Shown here one piece after another: positions 37,801-46,577 of a stretch of 64,000 nucleotides of DNA (position 1 is the first letter of the stretch; every line of letters begins with the position of its first letter). Position numbers and translations under genes: made by a program. The DNA lies in NCBI RefSeq assembly GCF_008064635.1, contig NZ_VRYZ01000001.1, positions 186,001 through 250,000 of the forward strand, written 5' to 3'. The notes beneath the pieces were generated by a model that saw only the letters and a list, made by a program, of their open reading frames with translations, was not told the origin of the DNA and did not search any database. This stretch comes from Parahaliea aestuarii (GTDB taxonomy: Bacteria; Pseudomonadota; Gammaproteobacteria; Pseudomonadales; Halieaceae).

Positions 37801-38292
37801 CTAGACCTGTCCCAATTCGGCGATGATGTCCGCTTGGTGGGTGTCGGAGGCCGTCACCCGCGCCTCCTGTTCCAGGGCGATGACCCTGATTTCCTGCCGT
37901 TCCACCAGGTCCTTGAGGGAAATGCCCTGCAAAAATGCGTGGATCTGGTCACTGAGGTTCATCCACAGGTGGTGGGTGAGGCAGGTGCTGCCCTTCTGGC
38001 AGTCGCCCTTGCCCTGGCAGCGGGTGGCGTCAGTGCTCTCGTTGACCGCCTCGATCACCTCCGCCACGCTGATCTCGCCGGCGGATTTGCCCAGGTGATA
38101 GCCGCCACCGGGGCCGCGCACGCTGCGCACCAGGCCGCCGCGACGCAACTGGGAAAACAGCTGCTCCAGGTAGGACAGGGAGATGTCCTGGCGCGCGGAG
38201 ATGCCGGCCAGGGGAATGGGCCCCTCGCCCTGGTGCAGCGCCAGGTCCAGCATGGACGTTACCGCATAGCGGCCGCGAGTCGTCAGGCGCAC
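37801..38292 (-). CDS. iscR: IscR iron-sulfur cluster regulator (Rrf2 family)
   Basis: 163 residues with a GTG start. Winged-helix domain at the N-terminus ([33 protein letters not shown]). Cys92, Cys98, Cys104 and His107 coincide exactly with the [2Fe-2S] ligands of E. coli IscR. With a cluster bound it represses type 1 promoters, and one such operator covers its own promoter. First gene of the suf operon, so the operon should be turned up when clusters are scarce. No clear ribosome binding site: a T-run directly precedes the start. Confidence 0.95.
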   Translation of the reverse strand: MRLTTRGRYAVTSMLDLALHQGEGPIPLAGISARQDISLSYLEQLFSQLRRGGLVRSVRGPGGGYHLGKSAGEISVAEVIEAVNESTDATRCQGKGDCQKGSTCLTHHLWMNLSDQIHAFLQGISLKDLVERQEIRVIALEQEARVTASDTHQADIIAELGQV

Positions 38293-38293
38293 G

Positions 38294-38316
38294 AAAAAAA
38301 CGCGCCTGTAAGCGCG
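38294..38316 (-). terminator. Terminator-like hairpin and T-run in the iscR leader
   Basis: On the minus strand, CGCGC-TTACAG-GCGCG followed by seven T's ends one base before the iscR GTG codon. It looks like a small intrinsic terminator or attenuator placed between promoter and gene; the stem is only 5 bp. Confidence 0.35.
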
Positions 38317-38337
38317 GGCTGTGATTCGAGGTGTGTC

Positions 38338-38376
38338 ATACCCGACTATTTTAGTCGACTATAAAACCCCGGGCAA
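38338..38376 (-). promoter_or_regulatory. suf operon promoter with overlapping IscR type 1 operator
   Basis: Minus-strand TTGCCC (38376-38371) and TAAAAT (38353-38348) with exactly 17 bp between. The 25-bp operator at 38338-38362 reads, on the plus strand, ATACCCGACTATTTTAGTCG plus ACTAT; its ends ATA and TAT and the two central GACT/AGTC blocks fit the E. coli IscR type 1 consensus. It covers the -10 element, as expected for repression. Confidence 0.88.
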
Positions 38377-38394
38377 TAGTCAGGTATTGCCCGG
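38365..38394 (-). terminator. Intrinsic terminator of the AstE/AspA-like gene
   Basis: Minus strand: CCGGGCAAT, 8-base loop, ATTGCCCGG, then GGTTTTAT. A perfect 9-bp stem 12 bp after the stop at 38406. The far side of the stem doubles as part of the -35 element of the suf promoter. Confidence 0.8.
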
Positions 38395-38405
38395 CCTGAA
38401 TTGAC

Positions 38406-40091
38406 CTACTCGGAGCGGTCGTCCTCATCCTCGTCCAGCGGCCTGGGTTGGGCTTCGTAGTCCTCGTCCTCGGCGTTGTCCAGGGGCACGGCGGCCGTAT
38501 CGCCGGCATCGCTGGCGGGATCAGGCTCGGGGTTGCCCTGGGTTTCGACCGCGGGAGCGGCCGCAGCGGCATCGGACGGTGGTTCCACATCTTCGCTGAC
38601 AACAGCAGCATCCGCAGCGGCGTCGGGATTGTTTGCATCGACCGCGCTGTCCCCGGCCAGCGGCTGGTTCGGGTCCGGCGCCGCGCTGGCCAACGCTACA
38701 TCCTCGGCGGGGCTGATCTGCTCCTCCGGTGCCTGAATGCCAATGTGGTGGGTGGCGAAGCCCGGCTGTACCACCTGATTCAGGGCCATGCCGAGAATGC
38801 GGCCGTCATAGCTGGAGCGGATCTCGGTGCGCACATTGGTGATGGGGTTGGTCACCGTGCCCAGCAGGTCGCCCTTGCGCACCACCTGGCCCAGGCTGAC
38901 CTTGCTGAACACCACGCCGCCCTCGGGGGCCCGCTGCCAGGTGGAGTTGTAATAGACCGGCTCCGGGTCGCCCCACAGCCGGAACTTGCTCACCATGCCC
39001 AGGTGATTGAGCAGGGTGCGAATGCCTTTGACGCTGTGGCTGACATCGTCTTCGCTCAGCACCATGGGCGCCCCGGCTTCCAGGGTGACGGCCGGAATAC
39101 CGGCCTCCACCGCCGCCCGCCGCAGCGTGCCCTCGGCGCCGTCGCTGTGCAGCACCACGGTGGAGCCGAAGCTCTCGGTAATTTTCACTACCTGGGGGTT
39201 GGTCAGGTCGCCGCGCAGCTGGGGCAGGTTGGTGCGGTAGAAGGAGCCGGTGTGCAGGTCCACCACCGCGCTGCAGTGCTGGATGATTTCGTGAAAGAAG
39301 GAATAGGCGATGCGCGAGGCGGAGCTGCCCCCGGGGTCGCCGGGGAAATAGCGGTTCAGGTCGCGGCGGTCGCTGAGATAGCGGGAACTGCGATGGAAAC
39401 CCTGCAGGTTGACGATGGGCACCCCGACCACGGTGCCGCTGAGTTTGCCGGCATCGAGGTTGTAGAGTACCCGGCGCACCGTCTCCACGCCGTTCAGTTC
39501 GTCACCGTGTACGGCGGCGGTCAGGCACAGCACCGGCCCCGGTTCGGCGCCGTTGACCACCAGCACCGGGGTGGCGCTGTAGATACCTTCGAAGGACTGG
39601 CTGGGCGCCCAGGACAGGCGGGTCGAGGTGCCCCGCGGCACTTCGGTACCCAGCAGGATGAAAGGAGCAGGAGACGCCGCTTCCTCTACGCCCACGGCAG
39701 CAGCTACCGAATTGGGGTCGGCCGGTGTGCCCGGTTCGCCCTCTGGCGGCGGCTCCTGCGGTGCCGGCGCAACCGCTGCCACAGGCGCCTTCAGTTCGGT
39801 GGTCGCAATGACGGGGGCGGCGGTTGGCTCGATCTCCTCAAGTGCCGGGGGTGGACTGCTCTCCTCGGGGGTGACCGGCTCGTTCAGGTCGACGTTTTCC
39901 GCGCGGGGTATGGATTGGTTGCTGTCCTCGCTGCCGGCTGGCGTTGTGCTATCGCCTTCTTCGTTGTCCGGGGGCGGGGCCTGTACGGTTGCAGAGTCGG
40001 TGGCCCTGGCTTCGTCGGCGGCGTGGCCGGGGCCCGCCACCCAAAACAGTGCCAGCACGGCGGCCAGCACGATGGGGCGAAGTTGTACCAT
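38406..40091 (-). CDS. Secreted succinylglutamate desuccinylase/aspartoacylase family protein with acidic tails
   Basis: 561 residues. Signal peptide (LAAVLALFWVAGPGHA), then about 120 residues of Pro/Glu/Ala-rich low complexity, the catalytic domain (about residues 145-450), and about 110 acidic residues. Metal motifs: TAAVHGDELNGVE (His and Glu) and VVDLHTGS (His). A lipoyl-like beta region (GGVVFSKVSLGQVVRKGDLL) follows, as in this family. It probably hydrolyses an amide or ester in the periplasm or outside; substrate unknown. The tails may be linkers or surface-associating. Confidence 0.85.
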   Translation of the reverse strand: MVQLRPIVLAAVLALFWVAGPGHAADEARATDSATVQAPPPDNEEGDSTTPAGSEDSNQSIPRAENVDLNEPVTPEESSPPPALEEIEPTAAPVIATTELKAPVAAVAPAPQEPPPEGEPGTPADPNSVAAAVGVEEAASPAPFILLGTEVPRGTSTRLSWAPSQSFEGIYSATPVLVVNGAEPGPVLCLTAAVHGDELNGVETVRRVLYNLDAGKLSGTVVGVPIVNLQGFHRSSRYLSDRRDLNRYFPGDPGGSSASRIAYSFFHEIIQHCSAVVDLHTGSFYRTNLPQLRGDLTNPQVVKITESFGSTVVLHSDGAEGTLRRAAVEAGIPAVTLEAGAPMVLSEDDVSHSVKGIRTLLNHLGMVSKFRLWGDPEPVYYNSTWQRAPEGGVVFSKVSLGQVVRKGDLLGTVTNPITNVRTEIRSSYDGRILGMALNQVVQPGFATHHIGIQAPEEQISPAEDVALASAAPDPNQPLAGDSAVDANNPDAAADAAVVSEDVEPPSDAAAAAPAVETQGNPEPDPASDAGDTAAVPLDNAEDEDYEAQPRPLDEDEDDRSE

Positions 40092-40231
40092 TTCGGTGTC
40101 GGGGTCTCCTCTTCGCCGCCGTCGGGGCTGGCGAAATATCCGTTGCAGGGCCTAGCTTAACGCCCGGGGCCTCCGCCGGCCAACCGCTGGTTGCCGGTAC
40201 AGCCTGGAATTGTGAGGAAGTTGGGGAAATA

Positions 40232-40255
40232 CCCGCCGCTCCTGGGGGCGGCGGG
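40232..40255. terminator. Hairpin after the 5'-nucleotidase gene
   Basis: CCCGCCGC (40232-40239), 8-base loop, GCGGCGGG (40248-40255), a perfect 8-bp stem 10 bp beyond the stop at 40265. Only a short T-rich stretch (TATTT) follows on the minus strand. Confidence 0.55.
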
Positions 40256-40264
40256 GGCGGGACG

Positions 40265-42229
40265 TCAGAAGCCCTGGCAGTCGCTGGCGGTGCTGTGGTC
40301 GCAACCGTCGCTGCCGATGTAGGACTGGGTGGAGTACTCCTCGACGGGCAGTTTCGACAGGGGCAGGCCCATCTCGGTCAGCTGCTCCACGTAGTCGATA
40401 AAGCCCTGGGCGTACTCGGTGAAGGTATCCTCGAAATTGCCGGCGTCGAAGATGGGGCCGAAGGTGTCGTAGCCGTCCTGGCCGGAGGCGATGAAGTCGT
40501 TGGTGACCACGGTATACACCGCGGCGACATCAATCGGCATCCAGTCGCCCGCCACCCGCGGGTTCACCTCGACATTGCTGACCCTTGAGCCGAAGGGCTG
40601 CGAGGCGTCCACCGCGTAGCGCAGGCCGGAGGCATAGGGGTAGGAGCCGGTGGAGCCGCCGTCATCCAGGGCGTTGGCGAGGGCGTCTTCCAGCACGTCG
40701 ATCACTTCCTGCCCGGTCATCTCCAGGGTCACCAGCGTGTTGGAGAAGGGCAGCAGGGTAAAGGCGTCGGCGATTGTGAAGTCGCCGGCGGCCACATCCA
40801 CCCGCACGCCGCCGCCGTTCTGGATACCGATGTCGGCGGTGGGGGTCACCGTCATGAAGGCCTTGGCCACGATGTTGGAGATATCACTGCCCATGTTGTA
40901 GGTGGCGGAGATGTCGCACAGGGAAGAGCGCCCCTCATTGGGGAAGCGCTCCAGGCAGATGTCCTCGGCCACGCTGCCGATGATGGTCTGCTCCAGCACC
41001 GCCACCTCCTCATTGAAGCCCGCCAGCAGTTGCACCGTGGTGGCGTCTTCCATGGTGATGGCGATTTCGTCCTCGGCTTCCAGGGCGTTGCGCACCGCCA
41101 GGGCGTCGTTGCCGCCGAGGGTGCGGGTCTCGTCGTCATTGAACTCGAAGCTGAAGCTGTCGGCGACGGGCATCACTGGCATGCCGTTGCAGCTGGTGAC
41201 CACCCCTTCGGCGTCGAAGCTGACCTCCAACTGGCCCAGCAGGTGGGCGTATTCCCAGGCCTGCACCACACACACGGTATTGCCATCGGTATCGGTGGTG
41301 AGGGTGGGGTATTCACCCACCGGGTTGAAGCCGAGGCTGGCGAAGGTGTCGTCCCCCAGCAGGGAGTGGGAGTCACCGCCCACGATCACGTCCACACCGG
41401 TCAGGTTCTGCGCCAGGGCGAGGTCGTTCTGGTAGCCGTAGTGGGTCAGCAGCACGATCTTGTTCACGCCCATATCCGTCAGCTCGTCGATGAACTGCTG
41501 GGCGGTCTCGGTTTCGTCGAGAAACTCAGTGCCCTCGTCGGGCCGTGAGGAGTTTTTGGTCTTGCCGGCGATATCGATGCCGATAATGCCGATTTGCTCA
41601 CCGCCGCGCTCGACGATGGTATAGGGCTCGATATAGCCCTCGGCGATGGCGGAGTCCGGCCCCGGCACCACATTGGCGGCCAGGGTCGGCGTTTCGCAGG
41701 CGCCGCTGTTGAGGAAGTCCAGGAAATTGGCCAGCCCGGCATCGCCATCGTCAAACTCGTGGTTGCCCAGGGCAAAGGCGTCAAAGCAGATCTGGTTCAT
41801 CACCTCGGCGTCGGCGCGGCCGTTGAACAGGCTGTAGTAGAGGGTGCCAGTAACGGCATCACCGGCGTGCAGCTTGATGACGTGCTCTGCGTTGGCGGCC
41901 AGTTCGTTGAACAGGGTCACCAGCATGGGGAAGCCGCCGTAGCTGACGTCCACTTCCTGTACCGGCTCGCCGGCCTCGGTGGTGGTGGCCAGGTTGAGGC
42001 CGGTGGCGTCGAAGCCGAAGCTTTCCGCCGCAATGTGGGAGTGGTGGTCGTTGAGGTGCAGCAGGGTCAGGTCAATCGCTTGGCCGCTGGGTTCAGGCTC
42101 GACCGGGACCTCCGGTACTTCGGGTTCAGCCGGTGTGTTATCGCGGTCGCTGCTGTCTGAGCAGCCCGCAATCAATAACAGGCTTCCCAGCGTGGCCGTG
42201 GTGACGGCCCGTGACAGACGGTGCATCAT
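40265..42229 (-). CDS. 5'-nucleotidase/UshA-like metallophosphatase lipoprotein
   Basis: 654 residues. Lipoprotein signal (TLGSLLLIAGCSD). N-terminal calcineurin-type phosphatase domain with LLHLNDHHSHIA and ALGNHEFDDGDAGL (metal ligands), and a C-terminal 5'-nucleotidase domain with IGIQNGGGVRVDVAAGDFT and ALANALDDGGSTGSYPYASG. It releases phosphate and nucleosides from nucleotides in the periplasm or at the surface. It is divergent from a secreted nuclease, and a Pho box lies upstream in its orientation, pointing to induction by phosphate limitation. GAGGGAAGAG precedes the double ATG. Confidence 0.93.
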   Translation of the reverse strand: MMHRLSRAVTTATLGSLLLIAGCSDSSDRDNTPAEPEVPEVPVEPEPSGQAIDLTLLHLNDHHSHIAAESFGFDATGLNLATTTEAGEPVQEVDVSYGGFPMLVTLFNELAANAEHVIKLHAGDAVTGTLYYSLFNGRADAEVMNQICFDAFALGNHEFDDGDAGLANFLDFLNSGACETPTLAANVVPGPDSAIAEGYIEPYTIVERGGEQIGIIGIDIAGKTKNSSRPDEGTEFLDETETAQQFIDELTDMGVNKIVLLTHYGYQNDLALAQNLTGVDVIVGGDSHSLLGDDTFASLGFNPVGEYPTLTTDTDGNTVCVVQAWEYAHLLGQLEVSFDAEGVVTSCNGMPVMPVADSFSFEFNDDETRTLGGNDALAVRNALEAEDEIAITMEDATTVQLLAGFNEEVAVLEQTIIGSVAEDICLERFPNEGRSSLCDISATYNMGSDISNIVAKAFMTVTPTADIGIQNGGGVRVDVAAGDFTIADAFTLLPFSNTLVTLEMTGQEVIDVLEDALANALDDGGSTGSYPYASGLRYAVDASQPFGSRVSNVEVNPRVAGDWMPIDVAAVYTVVTNDFIASGQDGYDTFGPIFDAGNFEDTFTEYAQGFIDYVEQLTEMGLPLSKLPVEEYSTQSYIGSDGCDHSTASDCQGF

Positions 42230-42273
42230 CTCTTCCCTCGTTGTGTTGTAGTGTTTCGCAATTCTCTGCCCGG

Positions 42274-42291
42274 TTCCGGCATATGCCGGAA
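42274..42291. promoter_or_regulatory. 18-bp perfect palindrome
   Basis: TTCCGGCATATGCCGGAA, between the Pho box and the nucleotidase start. It would be in the transcript leader; it could be an operator or an RNA hairpin. Confidence 0.5.
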
Positions 42292-42340
42292 GTCATCCAC
42301 TTACGGGAGTCAGGGCACGCCACAGCGAGTCTGGAACCTG

Positions 42341-42381
42341 AATATGTTGATTGTGTGACCGGGGTATGACGTTGAGATGAC
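42341..42381 (-). promoter_or_regulatory. Pho box and -10 element for the 5'-nucleotidase gene
   Basis: On the minus strand GTCAT, GTCAT and GTCAC begin at 42381, 42370 and 42359, exactly 11 bp apart, the spacing of PhoB half-sites (consensus CTGTCAT every 11 bp). A -10-like CATATT (42346-42341) follows 8 bp after the last repeat, as PhoB boxes replace the -35 element. Confidence 0.75.
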
Positions 42382-42550
42382 TTTTTGGCGAACCGGCTCT
42401 GTAAAAAAACCGTCGCGCCACCGACACAAAACCGGCACAGGCCTGTCATCGAGATCTGTTGCACTTGGCATTCCAATGGTAATGCCGCCCTGCGGCGTTG
42501 CGCCCGGCGCGCGCGAGCGCGCTCAACCTGAATGGATATGCCTGCTGCTT

Positions 42551-45343
42551 ATGAAACCATTGATGTTTGCCGGATCCCTGCTGGGCCTGACTGCCTGCGG
42601 CGCCGAGGCCGGAATGATGATTACCGCCGTTTTCGATGGCCCCCTCAGTGGCGGTGTACCCAAGGGGGTGGAGATCTTTGTTACCGAAGACATCGCCGAC
42701 CTGAGTGTCTATGGCCTGGGTTCGGCCAACAACGGCGGTGGCAGCGACGGCGAGGAGTTCACCTTTCCCGCGGTGAGCGCCGCAGCGGGCGATTACCTCT
42801 ACGTGGCCTCGGAAGAGACCGGGTTCACCGCTTTCTTCGGTTTTGCGCCGGACTACACTTCGAGCGCGATGTCGATCAACGGCGACGACGCCATCGAGCT
42901 GTTCCACAACGGTCAGGTGATTGACCTGTTCGGCGACATCAATGTGGATGGGTCCGGGCAGCCCTGGGACCATGTCGACGGCTGGGCGGCACGCATCAGC
43001 CGCACCGGCCCCTCCGCCAGCTTTGATCTCGGCGACTGGCTGTTCAGCGGTATCGATGCGCTCGACAACGCAGCGGACAATCTCACCGCGGCCACGCCGG
43101 TGCCCCTGTCAGGTAGCACCGGCGATGGTGGTAGCGGCGAGCCGCTGCCCCACGAACTGCAGCTGATTTCGGCGATACAGGGCACCCCGGCCACCCAGGG
43201 CAGCAATCAGTTTGGCGAAACTGATGTCAGCCCGCTGATAGACCGCCAGGTCATTGTGGAAGCGATCGTGACCGGTGACTTCCAGGACGGCGACGCCGAC
43301 GATGCGCGCAACCTCTCGGGCTTTTTCCTGCAGGAAGAGGCCGCCGATGAAGACGGTGACCCGGCCTCGTCCGAGGGGCTGTTCGTGTACGACGATGGCT
43401 TCGGCGTGGATGTGAACCCGGGTGACCGGGTGCGTGTGTACGGCACCGTGAGCCAGTATTTCGGTGAAACGCAACTGAACACTGTCGTGGCGGTGGAAGT
43501 GCTGGCGACCGACCAGCTCGACCAGGTCGCGGTGGCGGATATCAGCCTGCCGGCGGCCGCCGTCAGCCGCGCCCAGAATGGCAGCTACCAGCCAGATCTG
43601 GAGGCCTGGGAGGGTATGCTGGTGCGTATCAACGGCGACCTGACCGTCACCGAGCAATACCAGCTCGACCGCTTCAACGAGATCCGCCTGGTGGCTGGCG
43701 AACGACCCTACCAGTTCACCCAGCTGTCGAGCCCCGATGTGGCCGGACTGGACGCCCACCTGCAGGCGCTGGGTGCGCGGCAGGTGGTCTATGACGATGG
43801 CCTCAACGTGCAGAATGCCGCCATCGACAATCTGGACGGCATGGCCGGTTACCGCGAACTGACAGCGCCGCGGATGGGCGACATGGTGGCGTCGCCGACC
43901 GGCGTGCTTGATTACAAGTGGGCGGGTAATTCAGCGTCCGGAGCGACCTGGCGCCTGCGCAGTCACCGGGACGGCAGCAATACCTTCACCAGCGTCAATC
44001 CGCGCCCGCTGCAGGCGCCAGGTGTCGGTGGCAACCTCTCGCTGGCCTCGCTCAATGTCCTGAACTTCTTCACCACACTGGATGACGGCAGCCAGAATAC
44101 CGCGCTGGGCCTGGAACCGCGCGGCGCCAACACCGCGCAGGAGCTGGAGCGGCAGTTGGCGAAAACGGTCAACGCCATTCTCGCACTGGACGCCGATGTG
44201 CTCGGCCTGGTTGAAATCGAAAATCACTTCGACAGCAGCAACGACGGTTCCACCGCCGTCGAGGTGCTGGTCAATGCCCTCAACGAGGGCCTGGGTGAGG
44301 CCGTGTACGACTACGTTTACCCCGGCACCGCCTTCGCCGGCAGTGACGCCATCGCGACCGCGCTGGTTTACAAGCCGTCTGTACTGCGCCTGGCACCCGG
44401 CTCGGCCCCGGCGCTGCTGACCGATACCGCGGCGGCGCAGCTGGAAGCCTTTGCCGATCACGACTTTGCCGCTGACCCGATCTTCGAGGGCGAGGCCACC
44501 AACCGGGTGCCGCTGGCCGCAAGCTTCGAACATATCGAATCCGGCGAGGTGCTGACTGTGGCGGTGAACCACTTCAAATCCAAGGGCAGTTCCGGGCTGG
44601 AAGACAGCGCCAGCCCCAACTACGACCAGGCCGATGGCGCCGGCTTCTGGAACGCGCGCCGCGAGCTGGCCGCGCGCGCCCTGAGTGCCTGGCTGGACAC
44701 GGCCCCCACCGGCGTTGCCAGCGAGCATGTGGCCCTGCTGGGTGACTTCAATGCCTATGCCATGGAGTCGCCGCTGCAGTACCTGTTGCAGCAGGGCTAC
44801 GTCAATGTCGAGTCGCCGCAGGATTACTCCTATGTCTTTGACGGCCAGCTGGGCACCCTGGATTACGTCCTGCTGAGCGATGCCCTGGCACAGGCAATGA
44901 CCGGCGCGCAGATCTGGCATATCAATGCCGACGAGGCCGATGCGCTGGATTACAACCTGGACTTCGGGCGCCTGCCGAGCTATTTCGATGCCGGCACGGC
45001 AACGCGCAACTCCGATCACGACCCGCTGCTGGTCGGCCTGCAGTTCAACGCGGTAGTACCCACGGTGGCGGGGGTGCTGGAGAGCCTTGCCAGCGCTATT
45101 GATGCCGGTGGTATCGATAACGCCAGGCTGGTCGATCGCATCCGTCTCGTTCTCTTCGTTGCCGGCCTCAAGGTGGCGGAACAACTGGAGCAGCGCGACC
45201 ACGGGGCAGCCCTGTGCCGCAAGCTCGACTGGGCAGACCGGCTCAGCGATGGCGAACGCCGGCCCAGTGACTGGGTATCCGGCGCTGCAGTGCCCGACCT
45301 GAACGCGCAGTTGCGCGCCGTGAGCGCCGCCCGCGGCTGCTGA
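42551..45343 (+). CDS. ExeM/NucH-type secreted extracellular endonuclease
   Basis: 930 residues from ATG 42551, chosen for its signal-like start (MKPLMFAGSLLGLTACGAEA, possible lipoprotein). Order: lamin-tail-like domain (about residues 20-180), OB-like nuclease-associated region (about 210-450), and an endonuclease/exonuclease/phosphatase domain with LSLASLNVLNFFTT, LGLVEIENH, VNHFKSKGSSG, LLGDFNAYAMESP and RNSDHDPLLVG (catalytic Asn, Glu, His, Asp, His). It digests extracellular DNA. About 85 extra residues follow. Divergent from the nucleotidase, so the two could turn DNA into nucleosides and phosphate together. The ribosome binding site is weak. Confidence 0.88.
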   Translation: MKPLMFAGSLLGLTACGAEAGMMITAVFDGPLSGGVPKGVEIFVTEDIADLSVYGLGSANNGGGSDGEEFTFPAVSAAAGDYLYVASEETGFTAFFGFAPDYTSSAMSINGDDAIELFHNGQVIDLFGDINVDGSGQPWDHVDGWAARISRTGPSASFDLGDWLFSGIDALDNAADNLTAATPVPLSGSTGDGGSGEPLPHELQLISAIQGTPATQGSNQFGETDVSPLIDRQVIVEAIVTGDFQDGDADDARNLSGFFLQEEAADEDGDPASSEGLFVYDDGFGVDVNPGDRVRVYGTVSQYFGETQLNTVVAVEVLATDQLDQVAVADISLPAAAVSRAQNGSYQPDLEAWEGMLVRINGDLTVTEQYQLDRFNEIRLVAGERPYQFTQLSSPDVAGLDAHLQALGARQVVYDDGLNVQNAAIDNLDGMAGYRELTAPRMGDMVASPTGVLDYKWAGNSASGATWRLRSHRDGSNTFTSVNPRPLQAPGVGGNLSLASLNVLNFFTTLDDGSQNTALGLEPRGANTAQELERQLAKTVNAILALDADVLGLVEIENHFDSSNDGSTAVEVLVNALNEGLGEAVYDYVYPGTAFAGSDAIATALVYKPSVLRLAPGSAPALLTDTAAAQLEAFADHDFAADPIFEGEATNRVPLAASFEHIESGEVLTVAVNHFKSKGSSGLEDSASPNYDQADGAGFWNARRELAARALSAWLDTAPTGVASEHVALLGDFNAYAMESPLQYLLQQGYVNVESPQDYSYVFDGQLGTLDYVLLSDALAQAMTGAQIWHINADEADALDYNLDFGRLPSYFDAGTATRNSDHDPLLVGLQFNAVVPTVAGVLESLASAIDAGGIDNARLVDRIRLVLFVAGLKVAEQLEQRDHGAALCRKLDWADRLSDGERRPSDWVSGAAVPDLNAQLRAVSAARGC

Positions 45344-45362
45344 GCAGGGAGCAGGCCATCCT

Positions 45363-45385
45363 CCCGGGCCGGCTGACGGCCCGGG
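45363..45385. terminator. Hairpin between convergent nuclease and DUF900 genes
   Basis: CCCGGGCCG, loop GCTGA, CGGCCCGGG: perfect 9-bp stem in the 57-bp gap between two convergent genes. No T-run, so termination strength is uncertain. Confidence 0.55.
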
Positions 45386-45400
45386 ATTCCCGCAGCGGCG

Positions 45401-46483
45401 CTACAGCCGGTACAGGTTGCGGTCGGCGTGGTAGGTGAGGCTGGTTTCCGCGTTGCCGCCCTCGAACATGCGCTGGAACAGGCGCTTGAGACCGGCATTA
45501 CCGCTCACCGGCTTGCCGCGGAAATAGCTGTGATCTGAACCGACGCCGCGACTGTCGGTGACATCCACGTAGTTGGCATTGCGTGCCAGCAGGTTGCGGG
45601 TGTGCTGGCCCAGCCGCTCGCGCTGTTCGCCGCCGGGTTTGCGCCGCGACCATTTCAGGGCGTAGTCGTTCTCGTTGATCACCACGTACAGCCGGTTGCG
45701 GCACTGCAGGCGCGGCACCCACAGCTCGTGCCCCGGGTTGTTGGCATCCGCGGCGATCAGGGCGATATTGTCGAACACCAGCTGGCGCAGGCTGCTGTCG
45801 CCGGGCATCGATGCGTATTTGACCAGGTAGTTGCCCATGCTGTGGCACAGCAGGTTCAGGGTTGTGCAGCACTCCTTTTCCAGCAGCCGGGAGAACAGGG
45901 CCTGGGCCTGCTCCGGGTTGGCCGGGTGCTTGCGCCGGGCCTGTTCCATCAGGTCGCTCTGGATGCCGGCGGTGAGCAGGGCGTGGTAGCGGTGCAGCAG
46001 GCCTACGGCGCGGTGCAGTGCGGTGGCGGAAGAGCGGGCGTCGTCCTTGTCGTTTTTGTAGGCCAGCGTGCCGCTGACGGCGCCGCCGCCGTTGGCGGGC
46101 CAGGAGAAGGGCACTACCAGCACGTTGTACAGCGCTTCCAGTTCCACTGCGGCGGTAAACACATCGCGCAGGTCATTGTTGTAGCCGTGCACCAGCAGCA
46201 GGATGTGCTTACCCTCGCGACGCGCCTGGTCGTAAACCGCGCAGGCCACTCGCAGGCTGGCGTACCAGGGGCTGTGGGTGTCGATGGGCAGGTTGTGCCG
46301 CCTGGCCAGCGATTCCACTTCGTCCCGGGAGAGGCGGTCGGCGAGAACGGCGGTGGTGAAGCGGGTTTTGCCGCTGACTTCCACCAGCCGCAACTCATTG
46401 GGGCCGCAGGGGTTCGGCTCGTGGCCGAACACATCCAGCCCGCCGCGCTCCTCGTGCAGAACCCGGTTGGTGATAACGAACAT
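45401..46483 (-). CDS. DUF900-type alpha/beta hydrolase
   Basis: 360 residues, no signal peptide. Core motifs: ILLLVHGYNNDLRDVFTAAV (oxyanion region), SWPANGGGAVSGTLAYKNDK, and the nucleophile LLCHSMGNYL. This fits DUF900 proteins, predicted serine hydrolases of unknown substrate. A late His may be in SDHSYFRGKPVS. Not in an obvious operon; acs lies about 95 bp upstream on the same strand. Confidence 0.82.
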   Translation of the reverse strand: MFVITNRVLHEERGGLDVFGHEPNPCGPNELRLVEVSGKTRFTTAVLADRLSRDEVESLARRHNLPIDTHSPWYASLRVACAVYDQARREGKHILLLVHGYNNDLRDVFTAAVELEALYNVLVVPFSWPANGGGAVSGTLAYKNDKDDARSSATALHRAVGLLHRYHALLTAGIQSDLMEQARRKHPANPEQAQALFSRLLEKECCTTLNLLCHSMGNYLVKYASMPGDSSLRQLVFDNIALIAADANNPGHELWVPRLQCRNRLYVVINENDYALKWSRRKPGGEQRERLGQHTRNLLARNANYVDVTDSRGVGSDHSYFRGKPVSGNAGLKRLFQRMFEGGNAETSLTYHADRNLYRL

Positions 46484-46577
46484 GGTGGCGCCCTCCCTGG
46501 TAGCTACTTTCCAAGGTAGGCCAGGGTCGGCCGGGGCGCCAGTGGGCGATCAGCTCGCCCCGACCCCCGGTTGCAGG

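Noticed and set aside
38448-40160. 570-codon plus-strand frame
   Set aside because: Gly/Ala/Val-rich antisense shadow of the AstE/AspA-like gene, which has a signal peptide and metal motifs.
42377-42550. N-terminal extension of the secreted nuclease
   Set aside because: The extra 58 residues are basic and lack signal features; they run over the Pho box. Met at 42551 starts a signal peptide.
43931-45202. 423-codon minus-strand frame
   Set aside because: Shadow of the nuclease gene, with no recognisable domain.
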